Below are positions 45,696 to 56,500 of a DNA stretch of 64,000 nt, in pieces. The DNA comes from Aaosphaeria pasadenensis. Lineage: Eukaryota > Ascomycota > Dothideomycetes > Pleosporales. The notes beneath the pieces were generated by a model. It did not search any database. It was given only the letters and a program-made list of their open reading frames with translations, and was not told the DNA's origin. Position numbers and translations under genes: made by a program. Each line of letters begins with the position of its first letter. Within the stretch, counting starts at the first letter, position 1. The DNA lies in assembly GCA_022813625.1 (NCBI GenBank), contig JAKLMB010000023.1:620001-684000 (forward strand), written 5' to 3'.

Positions 45696-46763
45696 TCAAG
45701 ACTCGTCCATCTCGTCAGGTGGCCCGTCATCTTCCTCTTCCTCGCCCTCCTCAATGCCAGAGGAGTCATCGTCCTGGGCGCCAGAATCTGCCATCTCAGT
45801 ATCTTCAAGCCCAGATCTCGCAGGTGAGACCGCGGTACTGCCCCCACGGGAAAGTGGAGCCAAACGATCCTGAGGAACCTTTAGGCTTTGTGAGTTGTCA
45901 TCCGCCTGGCTGGTGTGTATCGGGGTGGCTCCGCCGGCATCTGGTTTTGGTGTGCCTACTTGGCTGGCACCACCCCTAGTCGTGCTTCCCTCGCCATCCT
46001 CGTTATCATCTCCATCTTTCATCATGCCCTCCTTGCGCTCTGCTTCCTCCTTTTCATCCTTAATCATGCGTAGCATCTCCTCCGCCTCATCCTGAATACG
46101 ACCAAACTGGGTCCGGCGCTCAGCCCACGTGTTCTTCGAGTTCTCCACCTCCTGCTGTAACTCGGCAATCTCCTCATCAAGCTTCGCATGTGCGGCAGCC
46201 TGCTCATCCCGCGGCTTCAGCATCTTGCTGCTCGTGATCTTTTCCGTCAATTCGTCGTAGGTCTTGCGAATCGCCAGCGTCTCTTTCGCCTCTTTCAGCT
46301 GGACCCTCAGCTCCTCAATGTGATCTCGTACATCTTGCTGCTTCACTGTGATGGCGGTCTTCTCCTTCGCATAACGCTCCCTCTCCGTGTGGTTGCTATT
46401 GGTCGTGAACTCCATGCGCACAATCGCGTAGTCCAGTAGTGAGATCTCACTCGCGATCTCGTTTTGCCATGTCCTTATATCCTGAATTTGCTTGTCGTTG
46501 ATAGCAGCGCGCGCCGCAGCTTCTTCGTCGCCGGCAGAGGCATCCAAAGGTGGAGATGGGAGATGTGTAGGTCGTGTATAGTTCAGCGCGTCTGGCTTCA
46601 GAAGACGACTTGACAGTCTTTGGTAGGGTCGGGATTCAATCGTGAGTAATCGTGAGATATTGTGAAGATTATCTGCGCATGTCAGTGATAGCCTCGAAAG
46701 CGAACATATTGCAGACTTACCCTCGTCTGCCTGAGACAGGAGCTCGAAATCTCTGTGCGCCAT
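45696..46763 (-). CDS. THO complex subunit 7 (THOC7-like)
   Basis: Exons 46763-46721 and 46672-45696 give 339 residues. THO couples transcription elongation to mRNA export. The core is a long helical/coiled-coil segment with family landmarks: RTWQNEIASEISLLDYAIVR, KETLAIRKTYDELTEKI and TWAERRTQFGRIQDEAEEML. The C-terminal 110 residues are acidic and disordered, ending in a Glu/Asp run. The first exon encodes 14 residues (MAHRDFELLSQADE) and joins through a phase-1 intron of 48 nt. The coiled-coil order and length fit THOC7/Mft1. Because such proteins are low in identity, I am less sure of this than of the neighbours. It is divergent from Elongin A, with 542 bp between starts. Confidence 0.85.
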   Translation of the reverse strand: MAHRDFELLSQADEGKSAICSLSRLSLTCADNLHNISRLLTIESRPYQRLSSRLLKPDALNYTRPTHLPSPPLDASAGDEEAAARAAINDKQIQDIRTWQNEIASEISLLDYAIVRMEFTTNSNHTERERYAKEKTAITVKQQDVRDHIEELRVQLKEAKETLAIRKTYDELTEKITSSKMLKPRDEQAAAHAKLDEEIAELQQEVENSKNTWAERRTQFGRIQDEAEEMLRMIKDEKEEAERKEGMMKDGDDNEDGEGSTTRGGASQVGTPKPDAGGATPIHTSQADDNSQSLKVPQDRLAPLSRGGSTAVSPARSGLEDTEMADSGAQDDDSSGIEEGEEEEDDGPPDEMDES

Positions 46764-47305
46764 CTCGATGTTTGATCACGGTGATCGTTCACTGGTTGCG
46801 AGTATGGTCATCAATGAGCTTCAAGTTGCGACAAAACCAAGTGGTTGGGACAAAGAGCCAGTGGGAACAAACCAACGAACGTGCAGTTTGGTATTCACGC
46901 CAAGGGGCGCTAAACCTCGTCACCAATGATCGCCGCAGCCATCAAGCAACGTCAGCTCTCCAAGGTCACTTCCGACTCACCAATTTCAATAATTACAATA
47001 CCAATAGAAGGCACTACCATGTACTATTATGGATTTCCCCCGACATTAGAATCCGCTCTATCACCTACGCACTCGAATATCACGAAACAACTTGAATAAT
47101 CACCTACTCCGGGGATCTGCTTCCAACTACCTCCTACTTAGCCAACGATTCCCGGTACCTACAAAACCATATCCACGCCCACTTCCTCGACCACCGATCT
47201 TCAACGTCCAAGATCCTCAGGGGGCCTTCAACCAACACAGAAACGAAAAAAACACACGCTACATAACACCACACACTCCCGCATCGCCCGTCCACCCATT
47301 CCACC
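46764..47305. promoter_or_regulatory. Bidirectional promoter, THO subunit / Elongin A
   Basis: 542 bp separate two divergent genes involved in transcription. The right side is C-rich and CA-rich (47,100-47,300), the usual look of a fungal leader. The Elongin A start sits in CCACCATGC, a strong context. No specific element is assigned. Confidence 0.6.
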
Positions 47306-48172
47306 ATGCCCGTCCTGTCCCTCTACGAGCTCGCCAAAACGCGGCTCATCCAAAACGTACACCTCCTGACCGACATATCCGACCTACCCTACGACTTCCT
47401 CGCGCCCATCCTCCGCAACATCCAGAACCCCTCCCAGCTGCTCGAGCTCGAGGCCAACTCTCCGCAGATCGTGGGCGAGACCGGCGAGATCTGGCTTCGG
47501 TTCATCAAGCGCGACATCCCGAACTGGGACAAGAAGACCATCACGCCTCGGGACCCTCGGAACTGGAGCAAGGCGTATAGAAAGCTGAAGAGGGAGGCGG
47601 AGAGGGAGAGGGAGGAGGACGAGGAGAAGTTGAAGCAGCAGATGCGCGCGCTGCAGCAGAATAGGCAGGGGAACCAGACGAAGATTATTGAGAGTAGGGT
47701 CCCGCTTGATCCGTCAGCGAGGTCGAGGGGATTCGCCTTTGGGTCGCGGGGTGGTGGTGGAGGAGGAGGATGGGGGAGCGGCAGTGGTTGGGGATCTGGT
47801 GCGCCGACGAAGACGGGGAAGGTCGCGTTTGATAAGCTGAGGAGGGGGATATTCGATCAAAAGAGAGCGGCTCCCAAGGCTGCGATGATGCCTGCACATG
47901 TTCTGGCCCAGCGAAGAGGAACCGTCGCGCAGGCTCCTGCGAGAATGTTGAGGCTGGCTGAGAATCAACAAGGTGCCCCATCATCATCTCGACCGCAACA
48001 GCAACGCCCACAGGAAAGCAGCAATGCTGGTGCTGATAGACCACAACGACCTACTCTGCAAGGCAGGAGTTTCAATGCGCCCAAGCCCCATGCCCAACCT
48101 CCACCCGTACAACCACAAGGGAAACGGAAACGAGAGGAACCAAACATGTTCATGCAACGGAAGAAGAGATAA
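47306..48172 (+). CDS. Elongin A (Ela1-like), F-box-like RNA polymerase II factor
   Basis: A single exon encodes 288 residues. The N-terminal Elongin A domain is clear: LSLYELAKTRLIQNVHLLTD, ISDLPYDFLAPILRNI, and the F-box-like part NPSQLLELEANSPQIVGETG, then IWLRFIKRDIPNWD. The central part is a charged helix (KRE/EREREEDEEKL). It is followed by a Gly-rich SRGGGGGGGWGSGSG stretch, a segment KVAFDKLRRGIFDQKRA typical of fungal members, and a Pro/Gln-rich tail with a basic end (GKRKREE, QRKKR). Ela1 pairs with Elc1 and Cul3 in yeast to ubiquitylate stalled Rpb1. The metazoan form also stimulates elongation. Confidence 0.93.
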   Translation: MPVLSLYELAKTRLIQNVHLLTDISDLPYDFLAPILRNIQNPSQLLELEANSPQIVGETGEIWLRFIKRDIPNWDKKTITPRDPRNWSKAYRKLKREAEREREEDEEKLKQQMRALQQNRQGNQTKIIESRVPLDPSARSRGFAFGSRGGGGGGGWGSGSGWGSGAPTKTGKVAFDKLRRGIFDQKRAAPKAAMMPAHVLAQRRGTVAQAPARMLRLAENQQGAPSSSRPQQQRPQESSNAGADRPQRPTLQGRSFNAPKPHAQPPPVQPQGKRKREEPNMFMQRKKR

Positions 48173-49015
48173 TCCATCCATCATAAGCAACATTTACAGC
48201 GTATCGTATTTTCGGGAGTCTTATAGCATATTCACATCTGCCGACGGAAAGGCAGTTCAGGTCTGACATATTCAGCGCTACAGGGGTATTCAAACATGTT
48301 TAAGAGTTACAGCATTATTTTGCGCGGCGTACGAGATGGACATCTTTAGAGTTGGTTCTCGTAGTCTCGGTAGCGTCTAGTTAGGTAAATAGGTATCCAA
48401 TATTCACAACATATCTTCATTCCAGGAAGTCTTGACATAAACATCGCTAATCTCACTTTTTGCAAATTCGTCGACCATCAAGCGACCTACTACATTCAGT
48501 CTTACTACTATTCTCAACCCACACTCGAGAAGGATCATCTCTAAAACGCGAACAAAGCTCACTGCAGACGCAAGGCACGGAGGAAATTCTCAAAACCAGC
48601 ACGAGTCAACGTATATCTCCACTTTCTCAAGGAATCGAAGTCCGGTGTTCTACGTCAAAATTACCACATCAAATCTAATTAAATCAAGAATTCGCAAGAA
48701 AACATCGACGTTGAGATTTCATGTATAATTCATTTCATGTCAATATTATTGATTGACACAGTGAAGTTAAGGTTCCTTTCCCCCTCCACGTATTTAATTT
48801 CGGGCAAGGGAAGCGTAAGAGAAGGGAGGTTATGAGTTTGAGTTTGTGATTGAGGTAGGGTCGGTCGAGTTATCTATCTATTCGACAGAACATTCGTCGT
48901 TGCAAAGGGAATGATTTCATGTACGTGGTGCAGGGAGAAAAACCACATCTCGCGTGAGGATAGGTGGATGGCTGTTCATATATGTATGCGGGAGGGACGG
49001 TGGGTGGAAGTCGGT
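48173..49015. other. Intergenic between convergent genes
   Basis: 843 bases between the Elongin A stop and the NEDD8 stop, so both 3' UTRs lie here. Open frames are short and unsupported. The middle (48,640-48,760) is AT-rich. Confidence 0.65.
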
Positions 49016-49628
49016 TTAGTTGCCGCCACGGAGCGCGAGGACCAAGTGGAGAGTGGCACCGCCTTCGAGGCTGTAGTCTGCGGCGGTCTTGTCGTCGGCC
49101 CTGTTGTTCACCAATCGTCAGTATTTCTGTTGTTTGAGAGAATAGAAAAGCGGTATGTGATGGGTGGTAGTTGGGGAACGTACATCTGCTTTCCACCGAA
49201 GATGAGTCGCTGCTGCGCGGGCGGGATTCCTTCCTTCTCCTCGACGCGCTCCTTTATCCTCGAGACCTGATTTCGCCTTCTGTCAGCTGGGGTTGTCCTC
49301 ATCCATATCTCCGATGTAAACTCCTTCCTAGTCCACTCTTCCACCGCTGGGATAGAACAGCGGTAGACCATCTTCGATTAGAAACACTCCCAGCACACCC
49401 TCAATCCACGGTTATCTCGCAAGATGCGAATATTCGTACCTTATAGTCAGGCTCGATGTCAAGCTCGATCTCCTTGCCGGTGAGCGTTCGCACCCTATGG
49501 AAGACGTGATTAGCAATCAATTCAACCTGTTAAATCTACAGCCAGCATTCGCAGCTTCACTCTCCAAATCAGAAGTCTTGGAGGAGTGGAGCCGTATGCA
49601 ATGCCATGAGAACTCACTTGATCTGCAT
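49016..49628 (-). CDS. NEDD8/Rub1 ubiquitin-like modifier
   Basis: Exons 49628-49618 (11 nt), 49494-49440, 49265/6-49184 and 49100-49016 give 77 residues; the third exon begins at 49,266. This modifier is attached to cullins to activate SCF-type ligases. The sequence reads MQIKVRTLTGKEIELDIEPD, then ERVEEKEGIPPAQQRLIFGG, and ends LHLVLALRGGN. Ala at position 72 (ALRGG), where ubiquitin has Arg, marks it as NEDD8 rather than ubiquitin. The final Asn must be removed to expose the Gly-Gly. Four exons for a 77-residue protein, one with only 11 coding bases, is fragmented for a fungus. The frame closes exactly. Confidence 0.96.
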
Positions 49629-51943
49629 CTTGTCTTATGTCCTTGAGCTCCTAGCTATGGCGTGTTGGAGTAAAGCGGTGAGACGGAAGCTCTGGACTGC
49701 TTGTTCTTCGAGTAGGGCGGCCCCTAGGTGATGCCTGGAGCAGAGTAGGTTGTGAATGCGGAGGAGAAACGTATGAAGAGCGAGCCCGGTGGATTGGAGT
49801 TGTGTGGTTGTGCTTCGTCCCAGGCGGCAGTCTGATTGTGTCTGGGTGCAATACCTCAAATAGTGGGGCATGTGCTCGGACCAGATCGTGGGGTGGTGTG
49901 GCGCAGTCATACGAGTGTAATTGTGGCGTTTCTCAGATTGGCCATTATTCCTCCTCATAGACAATTATGCAAATCGGACAACAATTCGATCTAGAACTGT
50001 CAAGTCAAGAATGGACTAGTACGGAACATGGATAATAGATGAAATCTGTTAGGGAGGGTCAATTGATTGGGCCATAACATCCACAGCTATAGTCTCAGGG
50101 TTTATCAAATTAACTGTGTGCTTCGGACTTCAGTCATCACAATGTGCAAACATAGAAATCACATTTCATGCACATGTGCATATATGTTCGAATCTCGATT
50201 CTCCACCCAACGATCGACCAATCAATGGCCCATACCACTATAGCTAAAATACATGACGGGCGCAAGAATATGGACAAACGAAACGAAAGAGTGATGCTCG
50301 AAGCATCCCATTCATGTGGACGACAGTCCTCCCTCTCTAAGGCATAGGATCTCTATGAGCCTTGCCTGCCCAGTAGGAAAATAACCCAGGGTATATGTGG
50401 AGTAAATATGCAAATTTCAGCCAACAGGGAAAAGTACGGGGATCACCGCCCCGACCAAACAATCATAGTGTATTCCTGAAAGAACCACTTCTGCAGCTCC
50501 GAGACAATATGAAAAAATGTGACCCCAAACCAACCATTTCTAAATGCAGGAGACAGTACCGAGCTATTCCAAAGTTGTGACGTCGGCGTCAGTAAAGAAT
50601 TAAAATAAATGTAAGGATATCGCAGATACCATAGATATGAATGAAATTAGAAAACCTCATCGACGAATTTCAGACGATGCGGAAGGATATAGGAACCAGG
50701 ATCGATGCATGGAACAAGCGCACGAGTAGGGTATGCTAGGGAGAGAAACGTATCATATAGCGTTCCAGGCACTAGACAACCTAGGTCCAGGAAAGTGATT
50801 GTGTCGCGAAGTAAGACTCGAGGAATCCGGACCAGATAATCCCATCAAATGGGTGCAAATAGCAAGTGAGATGAGCGGAAGCGATTCATGGAACCGAGAA
50901 GTGACGAATGAGTATGCATAAAGAAAGCCATCGAACGAGAGGTAAAGCTGTGTTCTGCCAAACAAATTGGACATAATTTGGACATAATTTGAACTTAAAT
51001 CAAGCTCCAGAAGGTCGAGTATCCGGTTTTTTGTTGAATAAAACTCCAGATTGGGGGTTGATGCAGTCCCTGTTGCATGGTCGGCGCGCGTGTACGTGGG
51101 CTGCATCCGGTTCGTTCGTGTAAGCCGGCCCCGGGATGTTGGCAACACAGTAGCGTTTCAGGTCTACGCATCACATTGATTGCCAGAGATACTTAATCTT
51201 TGAAAGAGCCGATAGGGATCGACGAAGCCTATTCGACAATTGAAATGAAGCGAGCAGACTGACATGGTGGTATAAGTATGACGACGACTCAGAATGCTAT
51301 GTCTCATCAAGCCAATAGCAGAAATGGATTCCGATGAGCCTGATGGATATGGCGTTTCAAGTGATAACGAATGATGAGCGCCAAGTGATTGCTGGACAAG
51401 TCCATTCGTGAAATGAGATAATCCAAGAATTGAGATGAATGTCCAAGATGAAAGCGTAATCAGCCGTGATGACGGGAATAATTGGAAGCGCATGCGACAC
51501 TCAATGAGCAATCTCTCGTGGACCAGCCGGACCGGAGATTCCTGCAAAGATAGCAGCACCCCATTATTGGCACAGCACGTTATTATTGCAGTGCGAACGA
51601 CGTGGAAAGTAATTTTAAGCAAGATTGGATTGACTCCTCTGGCGGGGTGTTGGACCGTGCAACACTCGTGATTTCGTGGTTGAGGCGAGCGAAGTTTGTT
51701 GTGGAGCTCATCTCGCTTGCAAGTTGTAATGCCTGTCTCCCATCTGGCGCTGGTATTATCTGGCGAATCCAACTCGGAACGTGGCGTTCCTCGAGAATAA
51801 CGTGCGAACCGGGCTAGGTCGAGGGGATGGAACTGCAGCCATGTGTGACGGCCGTTGCCGCTACAGTAACCGCTTTGCTCAATCCAGCGTCCCGAAAGCC
51901 TCCCCCCGAATTCGGTCATCATGCTGAAACCCCATCATCAATC
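49629..51943. other. 2.3-kb gene-free stretch
   Basis: No family is recognised. Between 51,164 and 51,922 a minus-strand open frame of about 250 codons lies directly beyond the Gln-rich gene, but its sequence has no domain character. It may be the 3' UTR of that gene or chance. The NEDD8 promoter occupies the left end. Confidence 0.55.
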
Positions 51944-53536
51944 TTACTGTCCGCCGACTTCCCGTTTAGGTGATGTTGGCACAGACCCCCGGTCATGGCT
52001 AGCCAACTGCTGGCGCGGCCCAGGTTGATGCGTTTCAGTTTGAATCGGCATGCTCGATGTTGTATGCGCTCGTTGTCGATATTCACGTGCTTCGTTCTGC
52101 TCGTGTGATGGTGGTGGAGGGGGATATTGATGTTGCTGGCTTTCGTGTCCACGCATGGCCTGATAACGGTGTTCTGGTCCATCGGTCTGTTGTGCGCTCG
52201 ACTCGCTATGTCCATGACTTGAGATCGTTCCTCGTCGACTCAAAGATCCGCTATCTGCCCCTCTCGTAGATGCGTCGGAACGGGCTCTGGCGTGCCCTCC
52301 CCGACCTCCTGGCGTTGACGTGGAAGACGTCGATATGTGTGAGAAAGATGGTGATGTGTAGGGCTGAGGTGCCGACGTTGGCGGCGGTGGTGGTGGGTGG
52401 CCACTCTGGTTTTTCCGCTTCTTTGGGGAGCTGGTATATTCTAGGTCAGACGCATGAGAGAGCGCACGTTGACGGGTGGTGGACGAAGGCGAGGCTTTGT
52501 ATTTACCTGATGGTGTCGGAGGTGGATTCCCACTGGAGCTCTTTTCTCCTTGTGAAGATGGCGGGACCCAGTGGTGGAAATATATCGACGGCGATGCCTG
52601 TTCCTGTTGCGTGGATTGGCTCTGGACTTGTTGTACATTCGAAGTAGCAACTGGAGGCTGCTGAATGTGCATTTCGTTCGTTGTCAGTCTAGGGAGCTGG
52701 GTTTGCGGGGGAGCTCGAGGAGCAGATGTAGGAGCACCAACATGGCCTGTAGTTTGTGCGGCTCTTGCCCTTGGAGACAATGTGCCACTGCTAGCGTAGG
52801 AATTGGTAGAAAATGCAGCATGTTGCGGTTGAGGTGGTAAAGGCTGGCCAGGAAGCACTGAGGTGGGTGGTAAAACGGCCTGCGGTGTTGGAGGTACTGC
52901 TCCATACGCACCAGACTGGACCTGGCCGATTAGTCTCTGGTCACGACGGGTGTCTGGTGATTGTTGGAGCTGCTGAGAAGGTTGCTGTTGCTGCTGTTGC
53001 TGCTGCTGTTGCTGCAACTGAGCTGTGTATTGCTGGAGCCACTCCGCACTTAAGCTCGCCAGCGTTCCCCCACCCAGACCAGCAAATATCATGGGCACAA
53101 GCTGTGGCGGGATGCCACCTTGCATTGACTCTCGTAGCATCGACTGTTCGATTTTCCTTTGCTCAAGGCGCAGGCTCTCCTGGCGAGTCTTCTCTTCCTC
53201 TTGCTTCCTCTTGTCTTCTTCAGCTTTGGCTGCTAGCCAATTCCTCATGCCATCTTCGCCACTTTGATACTGCGAAGGTGCCGGGGGTAACGAGCCTAGA
53301 GAAGATGAAATTGGAGGTGGTCCACGCCCAGGATCTGGCAGCGTCATCGCCGAGGGCGGAGGGAGTCCCCGGTGTGGCGTGCCCATACTGGAAGAGGCAC
53401 TGTCCGGCAGTGAGGAAAGAAGTCCACCGTGAAGCTTTGGTGAGAATCGTGCGGACGAAGAAGAGTATGGTGGAGAGTAATCATGAGTCTTGTAATCGAA
53501 ATCTGACTTGGTTGGTTTAGAAAGTGTGAGCAACAT
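51944..53536 (-). CDS. Gln/Pro/Ser-rich protein, candidate regulator
   Basis: A single exon encodes 530 residues; I cannot name the family. The recognisable core near 95-165 is a charged helix (GMRNWLAAKAEEDKRKQEEE, then RLEQRKIEQSMLRESMQGG) followed by IPPQLVPMIFAGLGGG and AEWLQQYTAQL. A polyglutamine run of about 11 comes next, encoded by a CTG/TTG repeat near 52,985-53,020. A second short conserved-looking block is SIYFHHWVPP at about 313-322. A basic nuclear-signal-like SPKKRKNQS follows. The rest is disordered, with Pro and Ser runs. This composition suits a nuclear transcriptional co-regulator, but there is no DNA-binding domain. The 7.2 kb without genes upstream also suggests heavy regulation. 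Confidence 0.8.
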   Translation of the reverse strand: MLLTLSKPTKSDFDYKTHDYSPPYSSSSARFSPKLHGGLLSSLPDSASSSMGTPHRGLPPPSAMTLPDPGRGPPPISSSLGSLPPAPSQYQSGEDGMRNWLAAKAEEDKRKQEEEKTRQESLRLEQRKIEQSMLRESMQGGIPPQLVPMIFAGLGGGTLASLSAEWLQQYTAQLQQQQQQQQQQQPSQQLQQSPDTRRDQRLIGQVQSGAYGAVPPTPQAVLPPTSVLPGQPLPPQPQHAAFSTNSYASSGTLSPRARAAQTTGHVGAPTSAPRAPPQTQLPRLTTNEMHIQQPPVATSNVQQVQSQSTQQEQASPSIYFHHWVPPSSQGEKSSSGNPPPTPSGKYKASPSSTTRQRALSHASDLEYTSSPKKRKNQSGHPPPPPPTSAPQPYTSPSFSHISTSSTSTPGGRGGHARARSDASTRGADSGSLSRRGTISSHGHSESSAQQTDGPEHRYQAMRGHESQQHQYPPPPPSHEQNEAREYRQRAHTTSSMPIQTETHQPGPRQQLASHDRGSVPTSPKREVGGQ

Positions 53537-56500
53537 GAAGGGTGGTTGGAACTGAGCGAAAGGTGGGCATGGGAAAGTTCGACATCAGAATGACTGGTCG
53601 GGGAGCATCAAGAGCAAAACTTCCGGAAAGAGATGGACCAATATACATACTTATTCTCAAAGAAACTTCCCTGGGAGCAACGTGCACCTGTGGTCCAGAG
53701 CACCCAAACGTTGCCTTCAGGACTAGGCTTAATGCTGTCAGGTACCGTAGGCCCACTTTGATTCGCGGGTAAAAACAAGGCTAGGTAGGGTTGATGGAAT
53801 GAATGGGATGGTTACTGGCAAAGATGTCTGCACTGAAGATCTCGGCCAGTAGTTGCTCGCGTGGACCGACCTTGGACGATCAGGACCGGGTTGAAGGGAG
53901 ATAAAGAGGGTAGGAGTAGGAGAGGCAAAGGTGGAGAAGGTTGTAACGAGTGTACAAGAAGGGAAGCAGGCCGGCTACAGTTTGGCCAACCAACGAAGGC
54001 AAGGACGAATACGGCTGGGAGCTACCTCCTACGCCTAACAGCCAGAAGGAGGGTGCAGGCCGCACAGCAAGGTCACTCGGTGTGGCGTATAGCGGCGGGC
54101 GGTAGTGGGAATCGAAAAACAAGGATATGCATGAGCAGCAATAAGTTGCCGTCAGCGGTGAGGGATGAGGAGGGGAGAAGGGTCCGCGGTGGACAGTCTT
54201 ACAGTCTTACGTGCCTGGTGACGGTGATGGGTGATGGATGGACGATTGCTGCCCTCTTCGCCGCTCAACACTGCTCTGGCACGTCTGGTTCTGTTGCACA
54301 CTAGTCGGCAGCTGTGGCGCTGGCGCCGGCTGCAAGCTACTTTTTTGACATGCGTCTGGCCAACTTAGAGGGATCCTAGAACTAGACTAACAACAGTGCG
54401 TCGGCGGTAGCTGAAAGGTGCTGCTGCTGGTGCTGCTGCAGTAGTTCCTGTAGCATGGCTTGACAGTGGACTGCTGTGGGAAGCATTACAGATTTGACGA
54501 CTGCTTTCGATCAAACCAAGGCGACCCACCCAACAATATCGAGTATAAAATGGCCTGATAGTAGCGATCAAGAAGTGGGACTATGAGATAATGAGATAGG
54601 TCTGCTCGGACTCGCAATCTGGTGGGAAATGAAATTTCCATGCTGCCCATCGTCACTTGATTCGCGTTCTTCCATCACATTCGAGCATAAAGTCCTCCAT
54701 GTATGTTTATCTCGTTCTCGTAAAATCGAAAGGACTTGGTTGGTAACTTGGTACTGCCCGTGCGGCCGTTATGCTCAATCGGGCATACCATTGCTGTTTC
54801 TGACCATAGCCGTACATAATACATAAACCAAGTCAGTCCTCGACTCCATGGGCAACCGCACAATTTCGGAACATGATGGATTAGTATTGCAGCACGCTGT
54901 CCGATTGATGCTTTGCCGCCTCCTGCCCTGCCATGCAGTACCGTTTCTGTGCAGTTATTCTCGGGATCCTGGTGCCGGTGGCTGGTGGCTCGTGGAATTA
55001 AAGGTAAACCAGTGGACATGGGCTGGAAACTTGAACCGCGGCCCAGGACAGGACCAGGACCAAGAGGCAGGGTCAAAAACGTTCGGGAGGAAGCGAGCGC
55101 AATTCTCTGGAAGATTAACGCCCTACCGCACGGACGCAGGCTGCACTGCTTTGAGCACATAAATCTTGTTCGAGGCTGCTGGAGGGGGAAATGAAGGGTG
55201 ACAACTACTGTGTCAGACATCTACTGTGTGATAAACACGAATCCCAAAGCAGCAGTACGAAATGAAGTTTGCATGTTGGTGGAGCCGCTGTGTATCAACA
55301 CGAAACTGGCGACAGGAGTACGCAAAAGAGGACACGCTGCCGTACGTTGGCAGGGCACCCATGAGCAGGACTCAGCTCCGAGAGCGAATGACAGTCCTAA
55401 ATAGGCAATGCCTACACTGTATGCCATCATGGCCAACGGTGGGCGTCTAATGAGTTTTCTCTCTCTCTGTTACAAGGCAGGGAAGCACCGCTGTGGCACG
55501 CAAACAAGTTAATACTGCCAGCCTCGAGCTGAACCTTACCTACCGAGTACAAGTACTTGTATGGATCGACAGAGGGAGGCGAGCGCCGGAGCGAATCGAC
55601 CAGAGCAACGATCGTCAACATGATACTAGGTCGCGGCAGAACGTGAGATATGCACCAGTAGTTGATGAATTGCTATCCATGAGTGGTCGAGAATGTTAGG
55701 ATTGTAGCATGTTCTGGAGATGTACGACTGGAGGATCTGGCGACGATCGCACCCAGCTTGCGTCTTAGCAGGGTCCCGTGGACGGTGCAATGCTGACTGG
55801 CGACTGAATGGTGGACTATGACTATGATGTGTACATACACAGTACAATTTGTGTAGACGCACGTCTGGATACGTACAGGATACGTACCTAATCACTGCAG
55901 ATGATTGTAGGTGGCCCAAGTGAGGGGCCGTTGGAGAGAATCGGGGTTGCGCAATCACCGGGCGCCTGGCTCCGGTGTGAACGATCGACTGAGCAGTTAA
56001 ATTTCTCCGTGCAAGCTCTCGCACTTTGCCTATTGCAATGTTGACTGGGATCAAGGTGAAACGCGTGGCGCCCCAGATCAGGCCATGGGGATCTTCTGAA
56101 CGAGATGGGAGATGGCGGCCGCTGGGGATCTAGACGCCCAGCCAATCACGCACGTCCCCGGGGCTATGATGCGGCCCCCGATGAGAACCTCCACATGAAC
56201 GAACAACAGCCGCGAACTTGGTCTCCCTCCTTGAAGACAGGACAGGGCAGGGCCATGACAAAGGTGCATTGGGACATGGACCCTCCAAGAAAATTAACAC
56301 AATGGGTACTTGCAATGGCAAGCCCGTCGTTAGCTGCCGTAATCAGTACAATGCCTGGCCGAATGGAGCAATTACGGGCCTTTTTCTTTCTCAGCAAACC
56401 TTAAAAATCTTGTAATCTTTAAAACCTGCTTCTCTTCGCTCGAATCCCTTCCCCTCCGTGCTTAATCGAGACGGGTTATAGGACTGGGTAGGGCGTATTC

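Noticed and set aside
51164..51922. Minus-strand open frame of 252 codons
   Set aside because: Composition is unlike a folded protein and there is no family signal. It is more likely 3' UTR; kept only as a low-interest finding.
52431..52506. Possible 76-nt intron (GTAAAT...CCAG) in the Gln-rich gene
   Set aside because: Removing it shifts the frame into unrelated sequence, while the unspliced frame continues smoothly through a basic SPKKRK motif.
54675..55220. Minus-strand open frame of 181 codons in the gene-free region
   Set aside because: No domain, and it overlaps equally long frames on the other strand.
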